Origin: Halictus rubicundus
Taxonomy: Eukaryota > Arthropoda > Insecta > Hymenoptera > Halictidae
Length of the DNA: 64,000 bases
Assembly (NCBI RefSeq): GCF_050948215.1
Contig: NW_027488628.1
Location: 248,001 to 312,000 of the forward strand
Direction of reading: 5' to 3'
The notes beneath the pieces were generated by a model, which did no database searches, had not been told where the DNA came from, and saw only the letters and a list, made by a program, of their open reading frames with translations. The position numbers and the translations under genes are program-made. Shown here piece after piece: positions 26,064-40,394 of this stretch; position 1 is the stretch's first letter, and each line of letters opens with the position of its first letter.

Positions 26064-29000
26064 AGGATAGGATATGATAGAGGATAGGATAGGATAGAGG
26101 ATGGGATAGGATAGAGGATAGGATGGGATAGAGGATAGGATGGGATAGAGGATAGGATGGGATAGAGGATAGGATAGGATAGATGGTAGGATACGATAGA
26201 GGATAGGATACGATAGAGGAGAGTATAGAGGATAGGAAAGGTAGACGATAGGATAGGATAGAGGATAGGATAGGATAAATGATAGGATAGGATAGAGGAT
26301 AGGATAGGATATAGGATAGGATAGGATAGAGGATAGGATAGTATAGAGGGTAGAATAAGGTAGAGGATAGGATAGGATGGAGTATAGGATGGAATAGAGG
26401 ATAGGATGAGATAGAGGATAGGATAGGTTAGAGGATAGGATATGATAGAGGATAGGATAGGGTAGAGGATAGGATGAGATAGAGGATAGCATAAGAAGAG
26501 GATAGGATATCATACAGGATAGGATAGGATAGAGGATGGGATAGAGGATAGGATGGGATAGAGGATAGGATAGGATAGATGGTAGGAAACGATAGAGGAT
26601 AGGATAGGATAGCTGAGAGGATAGGATAGAGGATAGGATAGGATAGAGTGAAGGATATGATAGTGGATAGGATAGGATACAGGATAGGATACGATAGAGG
26701 ATAGGATAGGATGGAGGATAGGATGGGATAGAGGATTGTATAGGATAGAGGATAGGATAGGATAGAGGATAGGATAGAATAGAGGAAAGCATAGGATAGA
26801 GGAATAGGATAGGATAGAGGATAGGATACGATAGAGGATGGGATAGGATAGAGGATAGGATAGAATAGAGGATAGGATAGAGGATAGGATAGGATACAAT
26901 ATAGGATAGGATAGAGGATTGTATAGGATAGAGGATAGGATAGGATAGAGGATAGAATAGTATAGGGGATAGGATAGGATTGAGGATAGGATAGGATAGA
27001 GGATAGGATAGAGGAGAGGATACAGGATACGGTACAAGATTGGATAGGATAGAGGATAGGATAAGATAGAGGATAGGATTGGATAAAGGATAGGATACGA
27101 TAGAGGATAGGATTGGATAGAGGATAGGATATCATAGAGGATAGGTTTGCATAGAGGGTAGAATAGGATAGAGGATAGGATGGGATAGTGGATAGGTTAG
27201 GATATAGGGTAGGATAGGATAGAGGATAGGATTGGATAGAGGGTAGAATAGGCTAGAGGATAGGATAGGATGGATGATAGGATGGGATAGAGGATAGGAT
27301 AGGATACAGGATAGGATAGGATGGAGGATAGGATAGGATACAGGATAGGATAGGATGGAGGATAGGATGGAATAGAGGATAGGATAGGATAGAGGATAGG
27401 ATAGGATAGAGGGTAGGATATGATAGAGGATAGGATAGGATACAGGATAGGATACGATAGAGGATAGGATAGGATAGAGGATACGACGAGATAGAGGAAA
27501 GGATAGGATATGATAGAGGATAGGATAGGATAGAGGATGGGATAGGATAGAGGATAGGATGGGATAGAGGATAGGATGGGATAGAGGATAGGATGGGATA
27601 GAGGATAGGATAGGATAGATGGTAGGATACGATAGAGGATAGGATACGATAGAGGAGAGTATAGAGGATAGGAAAGGTAGACGATAGGATAGGATAGAGG
27701 ATAGGATACGATAGAGGAGAGTATAGAGGATAGGATAGGATATAGGATAGGATAGGATAGAGGATAGGATATGATAGAGGATAGGATAGGGTAGAGGATA
27801 GGATGAGATAGAGGATAGCATAGGATAGAGGATAGGATATCATAGAGGATAGGATACGATAGAGGATGGGATAGGATAGAGGATAGGATAGGATAGAGGA
27901 TAGGATAGAGGATAGGATAGGATACAATATAGGATAGGATAGAGGATTGTATAGGATAGAGGATAGGATAGGATAGAGGATAGGATAGTATAGGGGATAG
28001 GATAGGATTGAGGATAGGATAGGATAGAGGATAGGATAGAGGAGAGGATACAGGATACGGTAGAAGATTGGATAGGATAGAGGATAGGATAAGATAGAGG
28101 ATAGGATTGGATAAAGGATAGGATACGATAGAGGATAGGATTGGATAGAGGATATGATATCATAGAGGATAGGTTTGGATAGAGGGTAGAATAGGATAGA
28201 GGATAGGATGGGATAGTGGATAGGTTAGGATGGAGGATAGGATGGGATAGAGGATAGGATACGATAGAGGATGGGATACGATAGAGGATACGATAGTATA
28301 GAGGATAGGAGAGGATAGATGATTGTATAGGATAGAGGATAGGATGTGATAGAGGATAGGAAAGGATAGACGATAGGATAGGATGGAGGATAGGATGGGA
28401 TAGTGGATAGGATAAGATGGAGGATAGGATGGGATAGAGGATAGGATAAGATAGAGGATAGGATAGAATAGAAGATAGGATAGGATGGGGGATAGGATGG
28501 GATGGAGGATACGATAAGATATAGGATAGCATAGGATAGATGGTAGGAGACGATAGAGGATAGGATATCATAGAGGATAGGTTTGGATAGAGTATAGGAT
28601 AGGATAGAGGATAGTATACGATAGAAGATAGGATAGGATAGAGGATAGGATAGGATGGAGGATAGGATGGGATAGAGGATAGGAAAGGATAGACGATAGG
28701 ATAGGATAGAGGATAGGATAGGATAGAGGATAGGTTGGAGGATAGGATAGAGGTTAGGATAGGAAAGAGGATAGTGTAGAATTTGGATAGGATAGAGGAT
28801 AGGATAGGATAGAGGATAGGATAGGATAGAGAATAGGATAGGATAGAGGATTGGAAAGGATAGAGGATTTATATAATAGAAGATAGGATAGGATAGAGGA
28901 TAGGATAGGATAGAGCATAGGATAGGATAGAGGATAGGATAGGATAGAGGATAGGATAGGATAGAGGATACGATTGGGGAATGGATAGGATAGAGGATAG

Positions 29001-29744
29001 GATAGGATAGAGAATAGGATAGGATATATGATATTATAGGATAGAGGATAGGATATTATAGAGGATAGGATAGGGGATTGGATAGGATAGAGGATAGCAT
29101 ATAATACAGTATAGGATAGGATAGTATAAAGGATAGGATAGGATAGAGGATAGGATAGGGGATTGTATAGGATAGAGGATTGGATACGATAGTGGATAGG
29201 ATAGGAAAGAGGATAGGATAGGATAGACGATAGGATGGATAGACAATAGGATAGGATAGAGGATAGGATAGGATAGAGGATAGGATAGGATAGAGGATTT
29301 ATATAATAGAAGATAGGATAGGATAGAGGATAGGATAGGATGGAGGATAGGATGGAGGATAGGATGGGATAGAGGATAGGATAAGATAGAGGATAGGATA
29401 GGATAGACGATCGGATATGATAGAGGATAGGTTAGGATAGATGGTAGAATACGGTAGAGTATAGGATAGGATACAGGATAGAATAGGATAGAGGATAGGA
29501 TAGGATAGAGGATAGGATATGATAGAGGAGAGGATAGAGGATACGATAGAGGACATGATAGGATAGAGCATAGGATAGGATAGAGGATAGGATAGGATAG
29601 AGGATAGGATAGGATTGAGGATAGGATATGATAGAGGATAGGATTGGATAGAGGATAGGATACGATAGAGGATAGGATAGGATGGAGGATAGGATAAGAT
29701 AGAGGATAGGAAAGGACAGAGGATAGGATGTGATAGAAGATAGG
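26064..29744. repeat. Domain B satellite with 1.03-kb and 1.33-kb offset repeats
   Basis: Continuous satellite, no gene. The TATCATA landmark near 26,508 recurs at 27,838 (1,330-bp offset). The block 26,893-27,150 recurs at 27,921-28,180 (1,028-bp offset; GATACAATATAGG and the GATACGGTA landmark at 27,028 and 28,056). From 28,700 to 29,300 several motifs are less regular (GATTTATATAATAG at about 28,867 and 29,296; GTGTAGAATTTGG near 28,775), among the most diverged units in the right half. Confidence 0.75.
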
Positions 29745-31245
29745 ATAGGATAGAGGATGGGATAGGATAGAGGATAGGATGGGATAGAGGTTAGGATGGG
29801 ATAGAGGATAGGATAGGATAGATGGTAGGATACGATAGAGGATAGGATAGGATAGCTGAGAGGATAGGATAGGATAGAGGATAGGATAGGATAGAGTGTA
29901 GGATATGATAGAGGATAGGATAGGATACAGGATAGGATAGGATAGAGGATAGGATATGATAGAGGATAGGATAGGATAGAGGATAGGAAAGGATAGAGGA
30001 TAGGATTGGATAGAGGATAGGATAGGATAGAGGATAGCATAGGATAGAGGAATAGGATAGGATAGAGGATTGTATAGGATAGAGCATAGGATAGGATAGA
30101 GGATAGGATAGGATAGGGGATAGGATAGGATTGAGGATAGGATAGGATAGAGGATAGGATAGGATAGAGGATAGGATAGGATAGAGGATAGGAGAGGATG
30201 GAGGATAGGTTGGGTTAGAGGATAGGAAATGTTAGCTGAGAGGATAGGATAGAGGATAGGATAGGATAGAGGATGGGATAGGGTAGAGGATAGGATAGGA
30301 TATAGGATAGGATAGGATAGAGGATAGGATTGGATAGAGGGTAGAATAGGATAGAGGATAGGATAGGATGGAGGATAGGATGGAATAGAGGATAGGATGA
30401 GATAGAGGATAGGATAGGATAGAGGATAGGATATCATAGAGGATAGGTTTAGATAGAGGGTAGAATAGGATAGAGGATAGGATAGGATGGAGGATAGGAT
30501 GGGATAGAGGATACGATAAGATAGACGATAGGATAGTATAGAGGATAGGATATGATAGAGGATAGGATAGATGATAGGATATGATAGAGGATAGGATAGG
30601 ATAGAGGATAGGATAGGATAGAGGATAGGATATGATAGAGGATAGGATAGGATAGAGGATAGGAAAGGATAGAGGATAGGATTGGATAGAGGATAGGATA
30701 GGATAGAGGATAGCATAGGATAGAGGAATAGGATAGGATAGAGGATTGTATAGGATAGAGCATAGGATAGGATAGAGGATAGGATAGGATAGGGGATAGG
30801 ATAGGATTGAGGATAGGATAGGATAGAGGATAGGATAGGATAGAGGATAGGATAGAGGATAGGATAGGATACAGGATAGGATAGGATAGTGGATTGTATA
30901 GGATAGAGGATAGGATAGGATAGAGGATAGGATAGTATAGGGGATAGGATAGGATTGAGGATAGGATAGGATAGAGGATAGGATAGAGGAGAGGATAGAG
31001 GATACGATAGAAGATTGGATAGGATAGAGGATAGGATAAGATAGAGGATAGGATTGGATAAAGGATAGGATACGATAGAGGATAGGATTGGATAGAGGAT
31101 AGGATATCATAGAGGATAGGTTTAGATAGAGGGTAGAATAGGATAGAGGACAGGATAAGATGGAGGATAGGATGGGATAGAGGATAGGATAAGATAGAGG
31201 ATAGGATAGGATAGAGGATAGGATAGGATAGAGGATAGGATAGGA
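29745..31245. repeat. 1.5-kb module, copy 1
   Basis: This block recurs at 34,062-35,562 (offset 4,317) and at 36,119-37,619 (a further 2,057). It contains the two-site landmark GTTGGGT...AAATGTTAGCTGAG (GGAAATG at 30,225). The translated - strand stretch of 292 codons at 30,232-31,110 is the same at 34,549-35,427 and 36,606-37,484, which shows near-perfect sequence conservation among the three copies. Confidence 0.9.
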
Positions 31246-34061
31246 TAGAGGATAGGATGAGATAGAGGATAGGATAGGATAGAGGATAGGATATGATAGA
31301 GGATAGGATAGGATAGAGGATAGGATATGATAGAGGATAGGATAGGATAGAGGATAGGATGAGATAGAGGATAGGATAGGATAGAGGATAGGATATGATA
31401 GAGGATAGGATAGGATAGAGGATGGGATAGGATAGAGGATAGGATGGGATAGAGGATAGGATGGGATAGAGGATAGGATAGGATAGACGGTAGGATACGA
31501 TAGAGGATAGGATAGGATAGCTGAGAGGATAGGATAGGATAGAGGATAGGATAGGATAGAGTGTAGGATATGATAGAGGATAGGATAGGATACAGGATAG
31601 GATAGTATAGGGGATAGGATAGGATTGAGGATAGGATAGGATAGAGGATAGGATAGAGGAGAGGATAGAGGATACGATAGAAGATTGGATAGGATAGAGG
31701 ATAGGATAAGATAGAGGATAGGATTGGATAAAGGATAGGATACGATAGAGGATAGGATTGGATAGAGGATAGGATATCATAGAGGATAGGTTTAGATAGA
31801 GGGTAGAATAGGATAGAGGATAGGATAGGATGGAGGATAGGATGGGATAGAGGATACGATAAGATAGACGATAGGATAGGATAGAGGATAGGATATGATA
31901 GAGGATAGGATAGATGATAGGATATGATAGAGGATAGGATAGGATAGAGGATAGGATAGGATAGAGGATAGGATAGGATAGGATAGAGGATAGGATTGGA
32001 TAGAGGATAGGATGAGATAGAGGATAGGATAGGATATAGGATAGAATAGCATAGAGGATAGGATAGGATGGAGGATAGGATGGAATAGAGGATAGGATGA
32101 GATAGAGGATAGGATAGGATAGAGGATAGGATATGATAGAGGATAGGATAGGATAGAGGATAGGATGAGATAGAAGATAGGATAGGGTAGAGGATAGGAT
32201 ATGATAGAGGATAGGATAGGATAGAGGTTGGGATAGGATAGAGGATAGGATGGGATAAAGGATAGCATGGGATAGAGGATAGGATAGGATAGATGGTAGG
32301 ATTGGATAGAGGATAGGATACGATAGAGGATAGGATAGGATGGAGGATAGGATAAGATAGAGGATAGGATAGGATTGAGGATAGGATAGGATAGAGGATA
32401 GGATAGAGGAGATGATAGAGGATACGATAGAAGATTGGATAGGATAGAGGATAGGATAAGATAGAGGATAGGATTGGATAAAGGATAGGATACGATAGAG
32501 GATAGGATTGGATAGAGGATAGGATAGGATTGAGGATAGGATATGATAGAGGATAGGATTGGATAGAGGATAGGATACGATAGAGGATAGGATAGGATGG
32601 AGGATAGGATAAGATAGAGGATAGGAAAGGACAGAGGATAGGATATGATAGAAGATAGGACAGGATAGATGGTAGGATACGGTAGAGGATACGATAGGAT
32701 AAATGATAGGATAGGATAGAGGATAGGATAGGATAGCTGAGAGGATAGGATAGAGGATAGGATAGGATAGAGTATAGGATAGGATAGAGGATGGGATAGG
32801 ATAGAGGGTAGGATATGATAGAGGATAGGATAAGATACAGGATAGGATACGATAGAGGATAGGATAGGATGGAGGATAGGATGGAGGATAGGATGGGATA
32901 GAGGATAGGATAAGATAGAGGATAGGATAGGATAGACGATAGGATATGATAGAGGATAGGATAGGATAGATGGTAGAATACGGTAGAGTATAGGATAGGA
33001 TACAGGATAGAATAGCATAGAGGATAGGATAGGATGGAGGATAGGATGGGGTAGAGGATACGATAAGGTAGAGGATAGGATAGGATATAGGATAGGATAT
33101 GATAGACGATAGGATACATGATAGGATACGATAGAGGATAGGATAGGATAGGATAGAGGATAGGATAGGATAGAGGATAGGATAGGATAGAGGATAGGAT
33201 AGGATAGAGGATAGGATAGGATAGAGGATAGGATAGGATAGAGGATAGGATATGATAGAGGATAGGATAGATGATAGGATATGATAGAGGATAGGATAGG
33301 ATAGAGGATAGGATAGGATAGAGGATAGGATATGATAGAGGATAGGATAGGATAGAGGATAGGAAAGGATAGAGGATAGGATTGGATAGAGGATAGGATA
33401 GGATAGAGGATAGCATAGGATAGAGGAATAGGATAGGATAGAGGATTGTATAGGATAGAGCATAGGATAGGATAGAGGAAAGGATAGGATAGGGGATAGG
33501 ATAGGATTGAGGATAGGATAGGATAGAGGATAGGATAGGATAGAGGATAGGATAGGATAGAGGATAGGAGAGGATGGAGGATAGGTTGGGTTAGAGGATA
33601 GGAAATGTTAGCTGAGAGGATAGGATAGAGGATAGTATAGGATGGAGGATAGGATAGGATGGAGGATAGGATGGAATAGAGGATAGGATGAGATAGAGGA
33701 TAGGATAGGATAGAGGATGGGTTAGGGTAGAGGATAGGATAGGATATAGGATAGGATAGGATAGAGGATAGGATTGGATAGAGGGTAGAATAGGATAGAG
33801 GATAGGATAGGATGGAGGATAGGATGGAATAGAGGATAGGATGAGATAGAGGATAGGATAGGATAGAGGATAGGATATGATAGAGGATAGGATAGGATAG
33901 AGGATAGGATGAGATAGAGGGTAGGATAGGATAGAGGATAGGATATGATAGAGGATAGGATAGGATAGAGGATAGGATATGATAGAGGATAGGATAGGAT
34001 AGAGGATAGGATGAGATAGAGGATAGGATAGGATAGAGGATAGGATATGATAGAGGATAGG
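31246..34061. repeat. Domain B satellite between copies of the 1.5-kb module
   Basis: Satellite units, no gene. Repeats parts of its neighbours: the stretch around 33,230-33,600 resembles 30,560-30,230 landmarks, and GGAAATGTTAGCTGAG recurs at 33,601, 3,376 bp to the right of its first occurrence. A TAGATGGTAGAATACGG landmark lies near 32,970, followed by AGAATAGCATAGAGG. Confidence 0.75.
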
Positions 34062-34089
34062 ATAGGATAGAGGATGGGATAGGATAGAG

Positions 34090-36146
34090 GATAGGATGGG
34101 ATAGAGGTTAGGATGGGATAGAGGATAGGATAGGATAGATGGTAGGATACGATAGAGGATAGGATAGGATAGCTGAGAGGATAGGATAGGATAGAGGATA
34201 GGATAGGATAGAGTGTAGGATATGATAGAGGATAGGATAGGATACAGGATAGGATAGGATAGAGGATAGGATATGATAGAGGATAGGATAGGATAGAGGA
34301 TAGGAAAGGATAGAGGATAGGATTGGATAGAGGATAGGATAGGATAGAGGATAGCATAGGATAGAGGAATAGGATAGGATAGAGGATTGTATAGGATAGA
34401 GCATAGGATAGGATAGAGGATAGGATAGGATAGGGGATAGGATAGGATTGAGGATAGGATAGGATAGAGGATAGGATAGGATAGAGGATAGGATAGGATA
34501 GAGGATAGGAGAGGATGGAGGATAGGTTGGGTTAGAGGATAGGAAATGTTAGCTGAGAGGATAGGATAGAGGATAGGATAGGATAGAGGATGGGATAGGG
34601 TAGAGGATAGGATAGGATATAGGATAGGATAGGATAGAGGATAGGATTGGATAGAGGGTAGAATAGGATAGAGGATAGGATAGGATGGAGGATAGGATGG
34701 AATAGAGGATAGGATGAGATAGAGGATAGGATAGGATAGAGGATAGGATATCATAGAGGATAGGTTTAGATAGAGGGTAGAATAGGATAGAGGATAGGAT
34801 AGGATGGAGGATAGGATGGGATAGAGGATACGATAAGATAGACGATAGGATAGTATAGAGGATAGGATATGATAGAGGATAGGATAGATGATAGGATATG
34901 ATAGAGGATAGGATAGGATAGAGGATAGGATAGGATAGAGGATAGGATATGATAGAGGATAGGATAGGATAGAGGATAGGAAAGGATAGAGGATAGGATT
35001 GGATAGAGGATAGGATAGGATAGAGGATAGCATAGGATAGAGGAATAGGATAGGATAGAGGATTGTATAGGATAGAGCATAGGATAGGATAGAGGATAGG
35101 ATAGGATAGGGGATAGGATAGGATTGAGGATAGGATAGGATAGAGGATAGGATAGGATAGAGGATAGGATAGAGGATAGGATAGGATACAGGATAGGATA
35201 GGATAGTGGATTGTATAGGATAGAGGATAGGATAGGATAGAGGATAGGATAGTATAGGGGATAGGATAGGATTGAGGATAGGATAGGATAGAGGATAGGA
35301 TAGAGGAGAGGATAGAGGATACGATAGAAGATTGGATAGGATAGAGGATAGGATAAGATAGAGGATAGGATTGGATAAAGGATAGGATACGATAGAGGAT
35401 AGGATTGGATAGAGGATAGGATATCATAGAGGATAGGTTTAGATAGAGGGTAGAATAGGATAGAGGACAGGATAAGATGGAGGATAGGATGGGATAGAGG
35501 ATAGGATAAGATAGAGGATAGGATAGGATAGAGGATAGGATAGGATAGAGGATAGGATAGGATATAGGATAGGATAGGATAGACGATAGGATTGGATAGA
35601 GGGTAGAATAGGATAGAGGATACGATAGGATGGAGGATTCGAATGGAATAGAGGATAGGATGAGATAGAGGATAGGATAGGATAGAGGATAGGATATGAT
35701 AGATAATAGGATAGGATAGAGGATAGGATGAGATAGACGATAGGATAGGATAGAGGATAGGATATGATAGGGGATATGATAGGATAGAGGATGGGATAGG
35801 ATAGAGGATAGGATGGGATAGAGGATAGGATGGGATAGAGGATAGTATAAGATAGAGGATAGGATAGGATAGAGGATAGGAGAGGATGGAGGATAGGTTG
35901 GGTTAGAGGATAGGAAATGTTAGCTGAGAGGATAGGATAGAGGATAGTATAGGATGGAGGATAGGATAGGATGGAGGATAGGATGGAATAGAGGATAGGA
36001 TGAGATAGAGGATAGGATAGGATAGAGGATGGGATAGGGTAGAGGATAGGATAGGATATAGAATAGGATAGGATAGAGGATAGGATTCGATAGAGGGTAG
36101 AATAGGATAGAGGATAGGATAGGATGGAGGATAGGATGGAATAGAG
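34090..36146. repeat. 2,057-bp higher-order repeat, copy 1
   Basis: Tandem with 36,147-38,203. The offset of 2,057 bp equals 121 units of 17 bp and holds across the whole length: GAGGTTAGG near 34,106 and 36,163, AGGACAGG at 35,464 and 37,521, GATTCGAATGG at 35,636 and 37,693, GGAAATG at 34,542 and 36,599 and at 35,913 and 37,970, GATTCGATAG at 36,084 and 38,141. It contains the second copy of the 1.5-kb module. Confidence 0.93.
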
Positions 36147-38203
36147 GATAGGATGGGATAGAGGTTAGGATGGGATAGAGGATAGGATAGGATAGATGGT
36201 AGGATACGATAGAGGATAGGATAGGATAGCTGAGAGGATAGGATAGGATAGAGGATAGGATAGGATAGAGTGTAGGATATGATAGAGGATAGGATAGGAT
36301 ACAGGATAGGATAGGATAGAGGATAGGATATGATAGAGGATAGGATAGGATAGAGGATAGGAAAGGATAGAGGATAGGATTGGATAGAGGATAGGATAGG
36401 ATAGAGGATAGCATAGGATAGAGGAATAGGATAGGATAGAGGATTGTATAGGATAGAGCATAGGATAGGATAGAGGATAGGATAGGATAGGGGATAGGAT
36501 AGGATTGAGGATAGGATAGGATAGAGGATAGGATAGGATAGAGGATAGGATAGGATAGAGGATAGGAGAGGATGGAGGATAGGTTGGGTTAGAGGATAGG
36601 AAATGTTAGCTGAGAGGATAGGATAGAGGATAGGATAGGATAGAGGATGGGATAGGGTAGAGGATAGGATAGGATATAGGATAGGATAGGATAGAGGATA
36701 GGATTGGATAGAGGGTAGAATAGGATAGAGGATAGGATAGGATGGAGGATAGGATGGAATAGAGGATAGGATGAGATAGAGGATAGGATAGGATAGAGGA
36801 TAGGATATCATAGAGGATAGGTTTAGATAGAGGGTAGAATAGGATAGAGGATAGGATAGGATGGAGGATAGGATGGGATAGAGGATACGATAAGATAGAC
36901 GATAGGATAGTATAGAGGATAGGATATGATAGAGGATAGGATAGATGATAGGATATGATAGAGGATAGGATAGGATAGAGGATAGGATAGGATAGAGGAT
37001 AGGATATGATAGAGGATAGGATAGGATAGAGGATAGGAAAGGATAGAGGATAGGATTGGATAGAGGATAGGATAGGATAGAGGATAGCATAGGATAGAGG
37101 AATAGGATAGGATAGAGGATTGTATAGGATAGAGCATAGGATAGGATAGAGGATAGGATAGGATAGGGGATAGGATAGGATTGAGGATAGGATAGGATAG
37201 AGGATAGGATAGGATAGAGGATAGGATAGAGGATAGGATAGGATACAGGATAGGATAGGATAGTGGATTGTATAGGATAGAGGATAGGATAGGATAGAGG
37301 ATAGGATAGTATAGGGGATAGGATAGGATTGAGGATAGGATAGGATAGAGGATAGGATAGAGGAGAGGATAGAGGATACGATAGAAGATTGGATAGGATA
37401 GAGGATAGGATAAGATAGAGGATAGGATTGGATAAAGGATAGGATACGATAGAGGATAGGATTGGATAGAGGATAGGATATCATAGAGGATAGGTTTAGA
37501 TAGAGGGTAGAATAGGATAGAGGACAGGATAAGATGGAGGATAGGATGGGATAGAGGATAGGATAAGATAGAGGATAGGATAGGATAGAGGATAGGATAG
37601 GATAGAGGATAGGATAGGATATAGGATAGGATAGGATAGACGATAGGATTGGATAGAGGGTAGAATAGGATAGAGGATACGATAGGATGGAGGATTCGAA
37701 TGGAATAGAGGATAGGATGAGATAGAGGATAGGATAGGATAGAGGATAGGATATGATAGATAATAGGATAGGATAGAGGATAGGATGAGATAGACGATAG
37801 GATAGGATAGAGGATAGGATATGATAGGGGATATGATAGGATAGAGGATGGGATAGGATAGAGGATAGGATGGGATAGAGGATAGGATGGGATAGAGGAT
37901 AGTATAAGATAGAGGATAGGATAGGATAGAGGATAGGAGAGGATGGAGGATAGGTTGGGTTAGAGGATAGGAAATGTTAGCTGAGAGGATAGGATAGAGG
38001 ATAGTATAGGATGGAGGATAGGATAGGATGGAGGATAGGATGGAATAGAGGATAGGATGAGATAGAGGATAGGATAGGATAGAGGATGGGATAGGGTAGA
38101 GGATAGGATAGGATATAGAATAGGATAGGATAGAGGATAGGATTCGATAGAGGGTAGAATAGGATAGAGGATAGGATAGGATGGAGGATAGGATGGAATA
38201 GAG
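36147..38203. repeat. 2,057-bp higher-order repeat, copy 2
   Basis: Second copy of 34,090-36,146, apparently with very few differences. It ends where the next segment changes from GGATGGGATAG to GGATATCATAG. It contains the third copy of the 1.5-kb module. Confidence 0.93.
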
Positions 38204-40394
38204 GATAGGATATCATAGAGGATAGGTTTAGATAGAGGGTAGAATAGGATAGAGGACAGGATAAGATGGAGGATAGGATAGGATAGAGGATAGGATAGGA
38301 TAGAGGATAGGACAGGATATAGGATAGGATAGGATAGACGATAGGATTGGATAGAGGGTAGAATAGGATAGAGGATACGATAGGATGGAGGATTGGAATG
38401 GAATAGAGGATAGGATGAGATAGAGGATAGGATAGGATAGAGGATAGGATATGATAGATAATAGGATAGGATAGAGGATAGGATGAGATAGACGATAGGA
38501 TAGGATAGAGGATAGGATATGATAGGGGATATGATAGGATAGAGGATGGGATAGGATAGAGGATAGGATGGGATAGAGGATAGGATGGGATAGAGGATAG
38601 TATAAGATAGAGGATAGGATAGGATAGAGGATAGGAGAGGATGGAGGATAGGTTGGGTTAGAGGATAGGAAATGTTAGCTGAGAGGATAGGATAGAGGAT
38701 AGTATAGGATGGAGGATAGGATAGGATGGAGGATAGGATGGAATAGAGGATAGGATGAGATAGAGGATAGGATAGGATAGAGGATGGGATAGGGTAGAGG
38801 ATAGGATAGGATATAGGATAGGATAGGATAGAGGATAGGATTGGATAGAGGGTAGAATAGGATAGAGGATAGGATAGGATGGAGGATAGGATGGAATAGA
38901 GGATAGGATGAGATAGAGGATAGGATAGGATAGAGGATAGGATATGATAGAGGATAGGATAGGATAGAGGATAGGATAGGATAGAGGATAGGATGAGATA
39001 GAGGATAGGATAGGATAGAGGATAGGATATGATAGAGGATAGGATAGGATAGAGGATGGGATAGGATAGACGATAGGATATGATAGAGGATAGGATAAGA
39101 TAGAGGATAGGATAGGATAGAGGATAGGAGAGGATGGAGGATAGGTTGGGATAGAGGATACTAAATGTTAGATGAGAGGATAGGATAGAGGATAGTATAG
39201 GATGGAGGATAGGATAGGATGGAGGATAGGATGGGATAGAGGATAGGATGGGATAGAGGATAGGATAGGATAAATGGTAGGATACGATAGAGGATACGAT
39301 AGGATAGAGGATTGTATAGGATAGAGGACAGGATAGGATGGAGGATAGGATGGGATAGAGGATAGGATAAGATAGAGGATAGGATAGGATAGAGGATAGG
39401 ATGAGATAGAGGATAGGATAGGATATAGGATAGGATAGGATAGAGGATAGGATTGGATAGAGGGTAGAATAGGATAGAGGATAGGATAGGATGGACGATA
39501 GGATGGAATAGAGGATAGGATGAGATAGAGGATAGGATAGGATAGAGGATAGGATATGATAGAGGATAGGATAGGATAGAGGATAGGATGAGATAGAGGA
39601 TAGGATAGGATAGAGGATAGGATATGATAGAGGATAGGATAGGATAGAGGATGGGATAGGAAAGAGGATAGGATGGGATAGAGGATAGGATGAGATAGAG
39701 GATAGGAAAGGATAGACGATAGGATATGATAGAGGATAGGATAAGATAGAGGATAGGATAGGATAGAGGATAGGAGAGGATGGAGGATAGGAGAGGATGG
39801 AGGATAGGTTGGGATAGAGGATAGGAAATGTTAGATGAGAGGATAGGATAGAGGATAGTATAGGATGGAGGATAGGATAGGATGGAGGATAGGATGGAAT
39901 AGAGGATAGGATGAGATAGAGGATAGGATAAGATAGAGGATAGGATAGGATAGAGGATAGGAGAGGATGGACGATAGGATAGGATAGAGGATAGGATTGG
40001 ATAGAGGGTAGAATAGGATAGAGGATAGGATAGGATGGACGATAGGATGGAATAGAGGATAGGATGAGATAGAGGATAGGATAGGATAGAGGATAGGATA
40101 TGATAGAGGATAGGATAGGATAGAGGATAGGATGAGATAGAGGATAGGATAGGATAGAGGATAGGATAGGATAGACGATAGGATTGGATAGAGGGTAGAA
40201 TAGGATAGAGGATACGATAGGATGGAGGATTGGAATGGAATAGAGGATAGGATGAGATAGAGGATAGGATAGGATAGAGGATGGGATAGGGTAGAGGATA
40301 GGATAGGATATAGGATAGGATAGGATAGAGGATAGGATTGGATAGAGGGTAGAATAGGATAGAGGATAGGATAGGATGGAGGATAGGATGGAAT
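38204..40394. repeat. 2.2-kb higher-order repeat, copy 1
   Basis: Matches 40,395 onward: offset 2,195 at TATCATAG (38,211 and 40,406), GATTGGAATGG (38,391 and 40,586) and GGAAATGTTAGC (38,668 and 40,863), then 2,246 at CTAAATGTTAGATG (39,161 and 41,407) and GGAAATGTTAGATG (39,824 and 42,070). The 51-bp change is exactly three 17-bp units gained by the second copy. Similarity is clear up to about 40,085; the last 0.3 kb of this copy differs. Confidence 0.88.

Noticed and set aside
28700..29300. Less regular stretch with GATTTATATAATAG and GTGTAGAATTTGG, considered as an inserted element or promoter
   Set aside because: The motifs still align to the 17-bp unit with substitutions. There are no terminal repeats, target-site duplication or coding potential, and the AT-rich patches are too short and repeated to be called a promoter.
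30449..33463. 1,004-codon - strand frame, with similar long ones at 2,130-4,265, 47,546-50,788, 52,200-56,414 and 61,321-63,255
   Set aside because: Same arithmetic cause. Start codons arise only from chance CAT on the + strand (GCATAGG, TATCATAG, ACATAGG), and stops only from TTA, CTA or TCA variants.
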